Below are positions 1 to 9,218 of a DNA stretch of 64,000 nucleotides, piece after piece; within the stretch, counting starts at the first letter, position 1, and the number at the start of each line of letters is the position of its first letter. Both the position numbers and the translations under genes were made by a program. The notes beneath the pieces are model-generated. The model ran no database searches. It saw only the letters and a program-made list of their open reading frames with translations, and had not been told where the DNA came from. Location: contig NZ_JWLK01000004.1 in the NCBI RefSeq assembly GCF_000814005.1, forward strand, positions 248,001 through 312,000, given 5' to 3'. The DNA comes from Ruegeria sp. ANG-S4. Its GTDB lineage: Bacteria; Pseudomonadota; Alphaproteobacteria; Rhodobacterales; Rhodobacteraceae.

Positions 1-49
1 GCCAGTTCCGATGGGTAAGAGGTATGGGGCGAGCTAGGAGGCTGGACTG

Positions 50-583
50 ATGGGATCAAAACTCGTCCGCGTTATTGCGGGCTTGTGCGTGGCAGGGATG
101 GCAACAACTGCGATCGCGCAACAGGCAACAAGCACCAACCGGGTAGCGGCAAAGACCGATTGGAGCGTTTTTGTCGAGGATGATCCAACAGAATGCTGGA
201 GCGTGTCAGCGCCTAAGGAAACCGTAAACACCCGCGGTGGACGCGTGGTTTCGGTTCGCCGCAGCGACATCCTGTTATTCGTGTTCTACCGCCCCAACGC
301 CGAGGTCAAAGGCCAAGTGACCTTTACCGGCGGTTATCCGTTCGCATCCGGATCAACGGTGAATCTGGTCGTGGACGGAACAGATTTTGAGCTGTTCACG
401 GACGGCGAATGGGCATGGCCCGCGACGGCTGCTGACGATGCAAAGATCGTGACCGCGATGAAGCGCGGAACCGAGGCTGTTCTAACCGCACGATCTGAAC
501 GCGGTACGCAGACAAAGGATACGTTTTCCTTGCTGGGCTTCACAGCTGCGCTTGAAGACGCGGAAAAACGCTGCACGAACTGA
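50..583 (+). CDS. Invasion-associated locus B (IalB) family secreted protein
   Basis: Predicted periplasmic or secreted protein of 177 residues. The N-terminus is a typical signal peptide with cleavage expected after the ATTAIA segment near residue 23. The mature part contains TDWSVFVEDDPTECW and a second cysteine four residues from the end (KRCTN), so one disulfide is plausible. This layout matches the IalB family, named for a Bartonella protein involved in erythrocyte invasion. In free-living relatives the role is unknown. The ATG at 50 has an AGGAG ribosome-binding site about ten bases upstream. An IalB-like gene close to rlmN is a familiar alphaproteobacterial arrangement. Family assignment is fairly secure; function is not. 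Confidence 0.8.
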   Translation: MGSKLVRVIAGLCVAGMATTAIAQQATSTNRVAAKTDWSVFVEDDPTECWSVSAPKETVNTRGGRVVSVRRSDILLFVFYRPNAEVKGQVTFTGGYPFASGSTVNLVVDGTDFELFTDGEWAWPATAADDAKIVTAMKRGTEAVLTARSERGTQTKDTFSLLGFTAALEDAEKRCTN

Positions 584-814
584 TCTGATCATCCCGACGG
601 CGTGTCCCGAACCGCACGGGTGGTCCTTTCGGAAAACAACCCCGACGCGGCACATCCTCTTGCGATCGGGCCACCTACGTCGAACCCGATCTTTGGGTTC
701 AAAGGCCGGCAATTGCGATCGGATCCTGAACGGATGCGCAAAAACGCTTTTGCTACGTTGGGTTTTGAACTTGTGCTAGGTTGATCCCGTTGCGGACAAT
801 AAAGGGATTTGGTC

Positions 815-1192
815 ATGCGCTGGGGTGTTGTTGCATTTTTTCTTCCTTGTGCCGTGTTAGCGGACCCGACGCTGGAATGTCCCGACGCCGGATCGCAGGT
901 GGAAATCGGCGCCTGCGTCTCGGATATGGAAAATCGCGTGAACATTGCCGTGGAAACGGCCTATTCGCTGGCCCAGAACGCGGCCGCGGAATTGGACGAC
1001 GTGACGGGCCGGGTCGTGGCGCAACCTGCGTTGGAGGCGTCGCAGGTCGCCTGGACGGCGTACAGGGACGCACAGTGCGAAGCCGTTGGCGCCTCGTTCG
1101 GAGGAGGTTCCGGCACCGGAATCGGCATCACTGCGTGCAGAGTTGAACTGGGCCGGGCTCGGGTGGATGAATTGCTGAGCCTCGCCGATTGA
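815..1192 (+). CDS. LprI-like (DUF1311) secreted protein
   Basis: Small exported protein of about 125 residues. A short hydrophobic signal (MRWGVVAFFLPCAVLA) is followed by a mature domain with four cysteines and the pattern W-x-x-YRDAQC, then a glycine-rich GTGIG stretch, a further cysteine and a helical end. This is the layout of the lysozyme inhibitor LprI N-terminal domain (DUF1311). Some family members inhibit host lysozyme; activity here is inference. The ATG at 815 is chosen over an in-frame TTG at 809 because AAAGGGA sits at suitable spacing. The 231 bases upstream (584-814) contain no gene that I can support. Confidence 0.7.
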   Translation: MRWGVVAFFLPCAVLADPTLECPDAGSQVEIGACVSDMENRVNIAVETAYSLAQNAAAELDDVTGRVVAQPALEASQVAWTAYRDAQCEAVGASFGGGSGTGIGITACRVELGRARVDELLSLAD

Positions 1193-1290
1193 CAGCGGGG
1201 CACGCTGGGCCTGCACCTTCTCGCCTGCGCGGATATTTGTTCGAACCGAGAAGGTTCAGATGCTCGAAACCTTTTCGATGTCGATTTCTT

Positions 1291-1318
1291 TTGATCTTGG
1301 CGCACATTCCTATATAGA
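1291..1318 (+). promoter_or_regulatory. Candidate sigma-70-type promoter of rlmN
   Basis: TTGATC at 1291-1296 is followed, after 16 bases, by TATAGA at 1313-1318, about 35 bases upstream of the rlmN start. Both hexamers are imperfect, so this is only a reasonable candidate. The rest of 1193-1353 shows no other feature. Confidence 0.35.
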
Positions 1319-1353
1319 GGCGCATCCCAAGCCAGAATATCTGAGATAGCCAC

Positions 1354-2541
1354 ATGTCGCCCAAAGCGCCGATCACTCAAGACGTCATGACCATCCCGCG
1401 CAAAATGCCCGAGGGGAAGATCAATCTTGTTGGCCTGACCCGCGATCACCTGCGCGAAACACTGGTCGAGCATGGCACGCCCGAAAAACAGGCCAAAATG
1501 CGGGTGAACCAGATCTGGCAGTGGATCTATCAGTGGGGCGTACGCGACTTTGCCGAGATGACCAATCTGGCCAAGACCTATCGCGCAAAGCTGGCCGAAA
1601 ATTTCGTGATCGAAACACCCGAAGTGGTGACCCGTCAGGTCTCCGAGGATGGTACACGCAAGTATCTTGTCCGCATTGCTGGCGGTCACGAGGTTGAAGT
1701 GGTTTACATCCCGGAAGACGATCGCGGCACGCTGTGCATTTCGTCTCAGGTCGGGTGCACGTTGACCTGCTCTTTCTGTCATACCGGGACACAGAAACTG
1801 GTGCGCAATCTGACGGCGGCGGAAATCGTCGGGCAGGTCATGATGGCACGGGACGACCTTGAGGAATGGCCGACCCCCGGCGCACCGAAGGACGAGACCC
1901 GCCTTCTCTCGAACATCGTTTTGATGGGCATGGGGGAACCACTTTATAATTTTGAGAATGTCCGGGACGCGATGAAGATTGCGATGGACCCCGAAGGCAT
2001 TTCCTTGTCGCGCCGCCGCATCACCCTGTCGACATCAGGCGTCGTACCCGAGATTGCGCGCACCGCCGAAGAAATCGGGTGCCTGTTGGCGATCTCGTTC
2101 CACGCAACAACGGACGAGACCCGGGACGTGCTGGTTCCGATCAACAAGCGGTGGAATATCGAGGAATTACTACAGGCGTTGGCCAGCTATCCCAATGCAT
2201 CGAACTCGGAACGGATCACGTTTGAATACGTGATGCTGGACGGTGTGAATGACAGTGACGAAGATGCACATCGTCTGATCGACCATATCAAGCGCCACAA
2301 CATCCCTGCAAAGATCAACCTGATCCCGTTCAATGAATGGCCGGGTGCCCCTTACAAGCGGAGTTCGAACAATCGCATTCGCGCCTTTGCCAACATCATC
2401 TATCAGGCAGGTTATGCTTCGCCGATCCGCAAGACCCGAGGTGAGGATATCATGGCGGCTTGTGGGCAGTTGAAGTCGGCCACCGAGCGTGCCCGCAAGT
2501 CGCGCAAGCAGATTGAGGCCGAAGCGGGATTGAACCGTTAA
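1354..2541 (+). CDS. rlmN: 23S rRNA (adenine2503-C2) / tRNA (adenine37-C2) methyltransferase RlmN
   Basis: Radical-SAM methyltransferase of 395 residues that methylates C2 of A2503 in 23S rRNA, and A37 in some tRNAs. The CxxxCxxC iron-sulfur motif is at residues 135-142 (CTLTCSFC). GMGEPLYN lies near 192-199, and the late cysteine C370 (IMAACGQL) matches the residue that carries the methyl intermediate. The N-terminal helical domain and overall length are normal for the family. An in-frame ATG at codon 12 (1387) is an alternative start; the first codon gives the usual alphaproteobacterial N-terminal extension. The gene appears monocistronic, with a 230-base gap after it. Identification is secure. 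Confidence 0.96.
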   Translation: MSPKAPITQDVMTIPRKMPEGKINLVGLTRDHLRETLVEHGTPEKQAKMRVNQIWQWIYQWGVRDFAEMTNLAKTYRAKLAENFVIETPEVVTRQVSEDGTRKYLVRIAGGHEVEVVYIPEDDRGTLCISSQVGCTLTCSFCHTGTQKLVRNLTAAEIVGQVMMARDDLEEWPTPGAPKDETRLLSNIVLMGMGEPLYNFENVRDAMKIAMDPEGISLSRRRITLSTSGVVPEIARTAEEIGCLLAISFHATTDETRDVLVPINKRWNIEELLQALASYPNASNSERITFEYVMLDGVNDSDEDAHRLIDHIKRHNIPAKINLIPFNEWPGAPYKRSSNNRIRAFANIIYQAGYASPIRKTRGEDIMAACGQLKSATERARKSRKQIEAEAGLNR

Positions 2542-2630
2542 CTTTTGCTCGGCAGCGACCGACAAAAAAATATTAATGTTCGCGCTGCTGCTTCTACATG
2601 CAATTTTTGCTATATATTGAATCGGGACTG

Positions 2631-2671
2631 CCCCGGCCCGGGGACCTCACCGTTGTGCACAAGACGGTGAG
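2631..2671. other. Two adjacent inverted repeats in the rlmN / P460 gap
   Basis: CCCCGG at 2631-2636 and CCGGGG at 2638-2643 form one perfect palindrome around a single C. CTCACCGT at 2646-2653 and ACGGTGAG at 2664-2671 form a second perfect eight-base stem with a ten-base loop. No T-run follows directly. The pair could be an untranslated leader element of the downstream gene or a processed 3' end of rlmN. The remainder of 2542-2771 is AT-rich (for example TATATATTG near 2611) and may hold a promoter. Confidence 0.35.
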
Positions 2672-2771
2672 AAGGCGGGGGCGGTTCTGGCAAGATTTTT
2701 CAAGGCCGCTATCTTTTTATTGTTAAACACGCGGCATTCAGGCGAACGGATCACTCAGGTGGACCAATATT

Positions 2772-3395
2772 ATGATTGCACGACATATATGTATTTCCGG
2801 AATTACAGCAGCGTTTTTCGTGATTTTTTCCGACGTCTCGGGTGCATTTGCCCAGACAAGCGAACAGGATGCGCATCTGGCTATTGAAAACCCGGCGGAC
2901 CTGTCAAAGGACGAGGCGCAGCAGCACTACAAGTCGCTGATCCGGCGCATGGCGCGGGGTTATGCCGCTGCGCAGCTGGATTTGATCCTGAACTATCAGG
3001 CATGGCCGCTGTTCAACGACGCGCCTTACATCTCGGCCACGCATGGCCAGCGGTACGTCAACAGCTATGCCAATCGTATGGCGCATAATTATGGCACGTT
3101 ACAGGATGGCGAGGTGTTGCCTGTAGGCTCGGTTCTGGCGAAGGACAGCATGACTGTAACCGACGAGGGCAATGTTCACCCCGGCGCGCTGTTCGTGATG
3201 GAGAAACTGCCGTCCGGAAGCAGCCCGGATACGGCAGATTGGCGCTATATCATGGTGATGCCCGATGGTTCGCTCTTTGGTGACACGATGGGCGATCGCG
3301 CCGGTGCGGTGGCATACTGTCATGTCTGCCACGAAGCTGTCGCCGACCGCGACTATACGTTCTACGTACCCGAAGAGTATCGCATTCCCAAGTGA
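2772..3395 (+). CDS. Cytochrome P460-like c-type haem protein
   Basis: Exported protein of 207 residues with an N-terminal signal peptide ending near GAFAQ (about residue 28). It has a single c-type haem-binding motif CHVCH at residues 183-187, near the C-terminus. The C-terminal haem, the DWRYIMVMPDGS segment and the DYTFYVPEEYR end fit the cytochrome P460 / cytochrome c' beta fold. Known P460 proteins oxidise hydroxylamine or bind NO; I see nothing here that fixes the substrate. The ATG at 2772 has AGGTGG about nine bases upstream. The gene stands alone on the plus strand and converges with cbpM. Confidence 0.7.
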   Translation: MIARHICISGITAAFFVIFSDVSGAFAQTSEQDAHLAIENPADLSKDEAQQHYKSLIRRMARGYAAAQLDLILNYQAWPLFNDAPYISATHGQRYVNSYANRMAHNYGTLQDGEVLPVGSVLAKDSMTVTDEGNVHPGALFVMEKLPSGSSPDTADWRYIMVMPDGSLFGDTMGDRAGAVAYCHVCHEAVADRDYTFYVPEEYRIPK

Positions 3396-3414
3396 GGTCG
3401 ATCCGGGGGGCGGG

Positions 3415-3759
3415 TTATCGGCGGCTGAACCGAGCGGTGCCGATCACTTCGATCATGTGCTGGCGAACCGGCTCAGGTTGCGCTTCGACGGCGTTCAGCA
3501 CCTCTCGCAACTCTGCGCGCAGGCCGTGCATCTGGTCGATCAGTGAAATCATCATCGACAGCGCGTCCGCCTCCATATCGTATTGGTCGTGCAGCTCGCA
3601 CGCCAGTTCCAGCCGGGCCACGTCCAGCGACTGATACACAAGCCCTTGTTCGGATTGCTCGGGGATCACGATTTCGGCGGCCAGATACTCGGTCAAACGG
3701 CTCGATGTCAGCCGCGCGACGGTTTCAATCAGTTCGTCTTCTGTCAAAGTGCGGCTCAT
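3415..3759 (-). CDS. cbpM: Chaperone modulator CbpM
   Basis: Small protein of 114 residues, mostly helical, starting with a predicted MerR-like segment (LTEDELIETVARLTSSRLTEY). CbpM proteins bind the J domain of CbpA and inhibit its co-chaperone activity. The assignment leans on context: the start codon overlaps the stop of the upstream cbpA-like gene by four bases (ATGA), giving an expected two-gene operon with translational coupling. Sequence conservation within CbpM is weak, so the name depends on both size and position. Confidence 0.75.
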   Translation of the reverse strand: MSRTLTEDELIETVARLTSSRLTEYLAAEIVIPEQSEQGLVYQSLDVARLELACELHDQYDMEADALSMMISLIDQMHGLRAELREVLNAVEAQPEPVRQHMIEVIGTARFSRR

Positions 3760-4673
3760 GACGGCATTCCTTTGCGCGGGTCATAGCGATGGCTGTCGCG
3801 CCACGTTTCCATGAATTGCTTCAGTTCATCGTCGACCGTTTCGGGCAGTGTAACGGTCAATTCGATCAACTGGTCACCGCGATCGGATGAACCGCGTTTC
3901 TTGACCCCTTTTCCCCTCAGACGAAGGGTTTTGCCGCTGCTTGTACCCGCGGGGACGGTTACGTTGACGCCCCCGTCAATGGTGGGCGCGGGAACCTTTC
4001 CACCCAAAACGGCCTCGTCAATCGTGATGGGCAGCGTGATATGGATGTCATCGCCCTGACGATCAAAAACGGGATGGCTGGAAACCGAGACCGTGACAAG
4101 GGCATCGCCCGCAGGGCCGTCGCCGTAACCCGGTGCCCCTTTTCCGCGCAGGCGGATCGTCTGACCATCCGTTATCCCCGCTGGTATCTTGACCTCAATC
4201 CGGTCTCCATCCGGCAGCGTCAGTTTCTGGCTTGCGCCGAAAACCGCATCCAGAAAACTGATTTCCAACGAATAGCTGAGGTTATGGCCCGGTGCGTGAA
4301 ATTCATGACTGCGTTGGCCATAGCCGCCGCGACCGCGCATGAACTCGGCAAATATATCCGACATATCATCCGGGTCAGCTGCCCGCCCGCGATATGGGTT
4401 GCCGGCCGCCTCGGCATATTCGCGATAATACTGTTGCTGTGGCCGTTCCTGACCGGATGCGTCGATCTCGCCGCTGTCGTATCGGGCCCGGGTTTCGGGG
4501 TCTTTCAGCAAGTCATAGGCTGCGGCGGCGGCTTTGAACTTTGCCTCGGCCTTGGCGTCGCCGGGTTTCAGGTCGGGATGGCAGTCCTTGGCGATGCGCC
4601 GATAGGCTTTCTTGATGTCGGTGGCGCTGGCGTCTTTTGCGACGCCAAGGACAGAATAGGGATCGTCGCTCAT
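3756..4673 (-). CDS. cbpA: DnaJ-family co-chaperone CbpA-like
   Basis: Class II J-domain protein of 305 residues. Residues 1-70 form the J domain with the HPD triad at 32-34. A linker rich in Q, Y, G and R follows, and then the two C-terminal substrate-binding beta domains (from about residue 125). The cysteine-rich zinc domain of DnaJ is absent. It would stimulate DnaK ATPase and deliver clients in the cytoplasm. The following gene encodes the probable inhibitor CbpM, overlapping by four bases. The 161-base gap at 4674-4834 is shared with a divergent membrane protein gene and should hold both promoters. Confidence 0.9.
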   Translation of the reverse strand: MSDDPYSVLGVAKDASATDIKKAYRRIAKDCHPDLKPGDAKAEAKFKAAAAAYDLLKDPETRARYDSGEIDASGQERPQQQYYREYAEAAGNPYRGRAADPDDMSDIFAEFMRGRGGYGQRSHEFHAPGHNLSYSLEISFLDAVFGASQKLTLPDGDRIEVKIPAGITDGQTIRLRGKGAPGYGDGPAGDALVTVSVSSHPVFDRQGDDIHITLPITIDEAVLGGKVPAPTIDGGVNVTVPAGTSSGKTLRLRGKGVKKRGSSDRGDQLIELTVTLPETVDDELKQFMETWRDSHRYDPRKGMPS

Positions 4674-4834
4674 CTCACTCTCGCGGTCAGGGGCAGGTCT
4701 GATCTTGATGAATGCATTTTATCATGCGTTTTCAACCGGTCAAAAGGAAGAGCCTTTTGAAATCCCTCGCCAAAACCGATTGATTTGGTAATATCTGCTT
4801 AAGTCTGATTGTTGTCACACACGAGGATGTCGAG

Positions 4835-5218
4835 ATGTCGCGCAGAATTAAGTCCGCTCTGGCCTTGCTGGCCGGGAATGCCATCGGGTTGCTGCTTGCC
4901 ACGCTGCTGTTGACGGGTTTTGCGATCAAACCGATCTCTTTCATCGTCGTGGTCATCATCTTCACGGTGGTTCAGGTCGTGGCTGAACCGCTGATCCTGA
5001 AGCTGGGCGAAAAGAAGGCCCCGGCGCTTAAAGGCGGGATCGCCCTGATTGTGACACTGGTGGGCCTGTTGGTAACCGATCTGATTACGACGGGCCTTAC
5101 GGTCGGTGGCCTTTCGAACCTGTTGGGTGCCACGCTTTTGGTTTGGCTGGGTGCGCTGATCGGCAGCATCGTATTGCCGATCTATGTCTTCCCCGAATTG
5201 CGCGAAAACAAGAAGTAA
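4835..5218 (+). CDS. Conserved four-TM membrane protein of unknown function
   Basis: Integral membrane protein of 127 residues with four predicted transmembrane segments, roughly residues 8-28, 34-52, 67-87 and 94-115, and a short charged tail (PELRENKK). The fold resembles small four-TM proteins that databases sometimes label phage-holin superfamily. There is no phage context here, so I do not propose lysis function. The ATG at 4835 is preceded by CGAGGATGTCGAG, a weak ribosome-binding site. The stop codon abuts the stop of the convergent PLP-lyase gene with no gap. I do not recognise a specific function. Confidence 0.7.
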   Translation: MSRRIKSALALLAGNAIGLLLATLLLTGFAIKPISFIVVVIIFTVVQVVAEPLILKLGEKKAPALKGGIALIVTLVGLLVTDLITTGLTVGGLSNLLGATLLVWLGALIGSIVLPIYVFPELRENKK

Positions 5219-6319
5219 TCACAGGGCGTTCAGGCTGGTCTTGATAGCGTGCCAAAGTTCTTCAACCGGCTCGCATCCAACGGAAAGACGCACAAAACCG
5301 GGGTCGACGTCATCGCCCCATCGCGCGCGACGTTCGGCCGAACTGTGAACTCCGCCAAAAGACGTGGCTGGGCGCAACAGTGCGCAGGTGTTGATGAACG
5401 CCTCCGCTTTGTCTTCGCTGTCTAGGGTCAGGGACAGCAGAAAGCCAAACCGCGCGGTTTGCGCTTTGGCCAGCTCATGTGATGGGTCGTCGGGCAGGCC
5501 CGGATACCGAATGCGCTTTATCGCAGGGTGCCCGGCCAATCGCTCTGCAAGAACCAAAGCGGAATTGCACATGCGGTCGTACCGCACGTCGAGTGTTTCG
5601 AGCCCACGGTGCAGCAGCCACGCCTCGTGCGGGCCGGGGATCGCGCCGGACACACGCCGCCATTCCTCGACGCGTTCCATCACATGCGTATTTCGGCTGG
5701 CGACGTGGCCCATCAGCATGTCGGAATGCCCGCCCATCGCTTTCGTGTCCGAGGACACGACCACGTCAATGCCCAGATCAAGCGGACGCTGCCCGAGGGG
5801 CGTCAGCGTCGTGTTGTCGGCGATTGTCATTCCGCCCGCTGCGCGCACTTGCTTGGCCACCGCCGCAAGGTCAATCATATCCAGTCCGGGGTTTGACGGG
5901 CTTTCGACAAAGACCACGTCAAAGGCCTCAAAACCGCCCTCGGCATATGCGGTTGTCGGCCGCTCGGTTACCGAAACGCCCAGGTTTGAGAGAAAGCGAT
6001 CAGCCAACAGCCGCGTGACGTAATAACCATCAGATGGGATCAGCAACCGTGCGCCAGCTTTGAGTGTGGCGAACAAGGCCGCCGAAACTGCTGCCATTCC
6101 CGACGGAAAGCTCAGACACGGCGCGTCTTCCAGGTGCGACAGCACGTGCTCCAGATGCTGCCACGTCGGGTTGTCGACACGGCCATAGCTGTATTGCCCG
6201 TCGGGCGCGCCCGGAAGGTGGAACATGCTGCTTTGTGTCAGCGGCGGCGCCACGGGTTCGCCTTTGGCCAGACTGTTGCCGCGCAAGTGGAGCATCTCTC
6301 CGGGTTTCGGTTTCGCCAT
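5219..6319 (-). CDS. Cys/Met-metabolism PLP-dependent enzyme (cystathionine lyase/synthase type)
   Basis: Fold-type I PLP enzyme of 366 residues in the trans-sulfuration family. The Schiff-base lysine is K193 in SSDTKAMGGHSD. The Y-G-R-x-x-NPT motif is present (YSYGRVDNPT, about 43-52), as is the FPSGMAA loop near 71-77. Family members split or form cystathionine, or cleave cysteine or methionine gamma bonds. Which reaction applies cannot be read from sequence alone; a cystathionine gamma-synthase-like or beta-lyase-like role is possible. It lies three bases downstream of the LOG-family gene on the same strand, so the two are probably cotranscribed. Confidence 0.85.
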   Translation of the reverse strand: MAKPKPGEMLHLRGNSLAKGEPVAPPLTQSSMFHLPGAPDGQYSYGRVDNPTWQHLEHVLSHLEDAPCLSFPSGMAAVSAALFATLKAGARLLIPSDGYYVTRLLADRFLSNLGVSVTERPTTAYAEGGFEAFDVVFVESPSNPGLDMIDLAAVAKQVRAAGGMTIADNTTLTPLGQRPLDLGIDVVVSSDTKAMGGHSDMLMGHVASRNTHVMERVEEWRRVSGAIPGPHEAWLLHRGLETLDVRYDRMCNSALVLAERLAGHPAIKRIRYPGLPDDPSHELAKAQTARFGFLLSLTLDSEDKAEAFINTCALLRPATSFGGVHSSAERRARWGDDVDPGFVRLSVGCEPVEELWHAIKTSLNAL

Positions 6320-6322
6320 GGT

Positions 6323-7165
6323 TCAGCGCCCTGGAATTTCGTCGCGCGGGGGCGCGGGTTCCCAGTTTTCGATGATGTCGACCGCCTCTTGCGCGGTGTC
6401 CACGAAACGGAACAGGTCCAGATCTTCTTCCGAGATGGTGCCCGCGTCTGCCAGTGCGGCCCAGTTGATGACCTTTTCCCAGAACTCGCGACCAAACAGC
6501 AGGAAAGGGACGCGTTCCATCCGCCCGGTTTGGATCAGGGTCAGAGACTCGAACAGCTCGTCCATTGTGCCAAACCCACCGGGAAAGATGGTAATGGCCC
6601 GCGCGCGCATCAGGAAATGCATCTTGCGGATGGCAAAATAGTGGAAGTTGAAACTGAGATCGGGTGTCACATAGAGGTTCGGCGCCTGCTCGTGGGGCAG
6701 CACGATATTCAGGCCAATCGAGCAACCGCCTGCGTCCTGCGCACCGCGGTTTCCGGCCTCCATTACGCCGGGTCCGCCGCCGGTGACGATCACATTCTCG
6801 CGGCATCCGGTTTCGTTGGATTTCTCGGTCATCAGGCGGGCAAATTCGCGGGCCTCGTCATAATACTCCGACAGATTGGCCAGGGTCTCTGTCCGCGCCG
6901 TATGTTTCTGCGCAGGTTCGGGGATGCGCGCACCGCCGAACATGACGATGGTCGAGGCGATCTCACGCTCGGTCATGATCATCTCGGGCTTCAGCAGTTC
7001 CAGTTGCAAGCGAACAGGGCGCAATTCATCGCGGCACAGGAAATCGTCGTCCGCGAATGCAAGGCGATAGGCGGGTGAACGCGTCTGCGGTGTGTCCGGC
7101 ACCTCGCGCGCGGTCGAGCGATCAGTCTGCGCATCGCGGAAGGGGCTGAGGCGATCTTCTCTCAT
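6323..7165 (-). CDS. LOG-family (TIGR00730) nucleotide-monophosphate phosphoribohydrolase-like protein
   Basis: Cytoplasmic Rossmann-fold protein of 280 residues. Two hallmark motifs are visible: a GGGPGVMEAGNRGA stretch and PGGFGTMDEL, the PGGxGTxxE signature of the LOG / lysine decarboxylase-like family. Characterised members remove ribose phosphate from cytokinin-type or other nucleoside monophosphates. Proteins annotated as lysine decarboxylase on this motif are usually misnamed. About 90 residues precede the TIVMFGGARIP core, as in the longer subgroup. The start at 7165 has only a weak ribosome-binding site, and a later start is possible. It heads a likely two-gene operon with the PLP lyase. 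Confidence 0.85.
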   Translation of the reverse strand: MREDRLSPFRDAQTDRSTAREVPDTPQTRSPAYRLAFADDDFLCRDELRPVRLQLELLKPEMIMTEREIASTIVMFGGARIPEPAQKHTARTETLANLSEYYDEAREFARLMTEKSNETGCRENVIVTGGGPGVMEAGNRGAQDAGGCSIGLNIVLPHEQAPNLYVTPDLSFNFHYFAIRKMHFLMRARAITIFPGGFGTMDELFESLTLIQTGRMERVPFLLFGREFWEKVINWAALADAGTISEEDLDLFRFVDTAQEAVDIIENWEPAPPRDEIPGR

Positions 7166-7244
7166 GGATTGTGGTTCCCGGCTTGCGTGTTTTTCAAACA
7201 GCTATAGGGTTCGCGGACAGAGCGCCAGTCACGGAAGAACAAGA

Positions 7245-8162
7245 ATGAATTGGAAGAACGAAATTTCTGCAGCCGCAGGGCGGATCGCCGGCTATGCGCA
7301 GGTTACGCCGGTGATGGAAAGCCACTCGCTTGGGCTGGACTATCCGGTCGAGATGAAGCTGGAGCATCTGCAACATACAGGTAGTTTCAAGGCGCGCGGG
7401 GCGTTCAACACCTTGCTCAGCCAGGATGTGCCCAAGGCTGGCGTTGTTGCCGCATCCGGTGGCAATCACGGGGCTGCCGCTGCATATGCGGCGCGGTCGC
7501 TTGGCCATCCGGCCAAGATTTTCGTGCCGGAGATCGCGGGGCCGTCCAAGATTGCTTTGATCAAACGGACTGGCGCTGATCTGAGCGTCGTGCCCGGCGA
7601 ATACGCCAACGCGCTGACCGAGGCGCAGGCGCACGAAGATGCCTCGGGCGCGATGCAGATACATGCCTACGATGCGCCTGCGACGGTGGCGGGGCAGGGC
7701 ACCTGTTTTGCCGAGTGGGAGGCACAGGGGCTGCAAGCTGACACGTTGTTGATCGCCGTTGGTGGCGGCGGGCTGATCGCTGGCGCGTTGGCATGGTTGC
7801 AGGGCGCACGCAAAGTCGTGGCGGTCGAACCCGAAACCTCGTGCGCGCTGAACGCGGCGTTGCACGCCGGTGAGCCGGTAGACGTGACCGTTTCCGGCAT
7901 TGCGGCCAACGCGCTGGGCGCACGGCGTATCGGTTCGATCTGCTTTGATTTGGCAAACGGGATGGGTTCGGTGCTGGTGAGCGACGATGCGATTGTCCAG
8001 GCGCAGCAGGTCCTGTGGCGCGCACACCGAATTCTTGTTGAACCCGCAGGCGCGGCGGCGCTGGCGGCGCTGTTGTCAGGGGCATATACGCCGGCTCCGG
8101 ACGAGCGTGTGGCCGTTTTGATCTGCGGCGGAAATATCTCACCTGATCCGCTCGCCGCTTAG
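7245..8162 (+). CDS. Threonine/serine dehydratase-like PLP enzyme
   Basis: Fold-type II PLP enzyme of 305 residues. The PLP lysine is K49 in [12 protein letters not shown], the asparagine loop is [13 protein letters not shown], and the phosphate-binding glycine loop is VGGGGLIAG. It resembles single-domain threonine or serine dehydratases and racemases, and it lacks the C-terminal regulatory domain of biosynthetic IlvA. It probably deaminates hydroxy amino acids; the exact substrate is unknown. The ATG at 7245 is preferred because the reading frame upstream is low-similarity sequence overlapping the divergent LOG gene. Confidence 0.85.
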   Translation: MNWKNEISAAAGRIAGYAQVTPVMESHSLGLDYPVEMKLEHLQHTGSFKARGAFNTLLSQDVPKAGVVAASGGNHGAAAAYAARSLGHPAKIFVPEIAGPSKIALIKRTGADLSVVPGEYANALTEAQAHEDASGAMQIHAYDAPATVAGQGTCFAEWEAQGLQADTLLIAVGGGGLIAGALAWLQGARKVVAVEPETSCALNAALHAGEPVDVTVSGIAANALGARRIGSICFDLANGMGSVLVSDDAIVQAQQVLWRAHRILVEPAGAAALAALLSGAYTPAPDERVAVLICGGNISPDPLAA

Positions 8163-8271
8163 CAGGCGGGCAATCAGCCGCAAATCGCGCTTGCTGCGTC
8201 GCATTGCGGCCAGTCCTTTGCTTGCGTATAGGCAAGACCAACGTGAACAAAGTCTGCAGGGAGCACCCCCA

Positions 8272-9099
8272 ATGTCCAACGCACAACTGGAAGCCGCGAT
8301 CGAAACCGCCTGGGAAGCGCGCGACACCATCACACCTTCAACCTCGGGCGAACAGCGCGAAGCTATCGAAGACACGTTGAACGCGCTGGACAGCGGATCA
8401 CTGCGTGTGGCGGAAAAACTGGACAGCGGTGACTGGCATGTGAACCAGTGGGCCAAAAAGGCAGTCCTGTTGGGTTTCCGTATCAAGGACATGGAGATTC
8501 AGACAGGCGGGCCACAAGCTGGCGGCTGGTGGGACAAGGTTGACAGCAAGTTCGCCGGTTGGGGTGACAATCAATGGCGCGCCGCCGGGTTCCGCGCGGT
8601 TCCGAACTGCGTCGTGCGCAAGTCGGCCTACATCGCGCCCGGCGTCGTATTGATGCCGTCATTTGTAAACCTCGGTGCCTATGTCGACGAAGGGACAATG
8701 GTCGATACCTGGGCAACGGTCGGCTCATGCGCCCAGATCGGAAAAAACGTGCATCTGTCCGGGGGCGTCGGCATTGGTGGTGTGCTGGAACCGATGCAGG
8801 CCGGCCCGACCATCATCGAAGACAATTGCTTTATCGGTGCCCGTTCCGAGGTGGTCGAAGGCTGTATTGTTCGCGAAGGATCGGTGCTGGGCATGGGTGT
8901 GTTCATCGGGAAGTCGACCAAGATCGTAGACCGCGAAACAGGCGAGGTCACTTATGGTGAGGTACCTCCGTATTCGGTGGTGGTGGCAGGGTCGATGCCT
9001 TCCAAGAACAATATCAGCCTGTATTGCGCCGTGATCGTAAAGCGCGTCGACGAAAAGACGCGGTCCAAAACCGGGATCAATGAGTTGCTGCGCGACTGA
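8272..9099 (+). CDS. dapD: 2,3,4,5-tetrahydropyridine-2,6-dicarboxylate N-succinyltransferase
   Basis: Cytoplasmic enzyme of the succinylase branch of lysine and diaminopimelate biosynthesis. It transfers succinyl from succinyl-CoA to tetrahydrodipicolinate. At 275 residues it has the usual length. After the helical N-terminal domain comes the left-handed beta-helix, visible as repeated hexapeptides ([20 protein letters not shown] and following). The start at 8272 ([11 protein letters not shown]) matches the family N-terminus and has GGGAGC upstream. dapE, a later step of the same pathway, is 9.6 kb downstream. A strong terminator follows. Confidence 0.95.
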   Translation: MSNAQLEAAIETAWEARDTITPSTSGEQREAIEDTLNALDSGSLRVAEKLDSGDWHVNQWAKKAVLLGFRIKDMEIQTGGPQAGGWWDKVDSKFAGWGDNQWRAAGFRAVPNCVVRKSAYIAPGVVLMPSFVNLGAYVDEGTMVDTWATVGSCAQIGKNVHLSGGVGIGGVLEPMQAGPTIIEDNCFIGARSEVVEGCIVREGSVLGMGVFIGKSTKIVDRETGEVTYGEVPPYSVVVAGSMPSKNNISLYCAVIVKRVDEKTRSKTGINELLRD

Positions 9100-9121
9100 T
9101 CGCCAAACAGACGAAACAAAA

Positions 9122-9153
9122 GGGCGCAGCGATCATTGCTGCGCCCTTTTTTT
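9122..9153 (+). terminator. Rho-independent terminator after dapD
   Basis: Perfect nine-base stem GGGCGCAGC (9122-9130) / GCTGCGCCC (9138-9146), seven-base loop, then seven T residues. The As before the stem (9117-9121) could let it work in the opposite direction as well, for the convergent M56 peptidase gene that ends at 9219. Confidence 0.93.
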
Positions 9154-9218
9154 GTCGCGCGGGTTAAAAAGGAATCTGCAACAGAGCAGACCCTCAACGC
9201 GCCGCAATTGCACGTTCT

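Noticed and set aside
961..1782. 273-codon open frame on the minus strand opposite rlmN
   Set aside because: It lies antisense to a clear RlmN protein and has no recognisable domain; such frames are common in GC-rich DNA.
4835..5218. Phage holin or prophage remnant
   Set aside because: The four-TM protein alone is compatible with holin-like families, but no phage structural, lysis or integration gene is near.
6323..7165. Lysine decarboxylase
   Set aside because: The PGGxGTxxE motif marks LOG-family phosphoribohydrolases; the decarboxylase label is a known misannotation.
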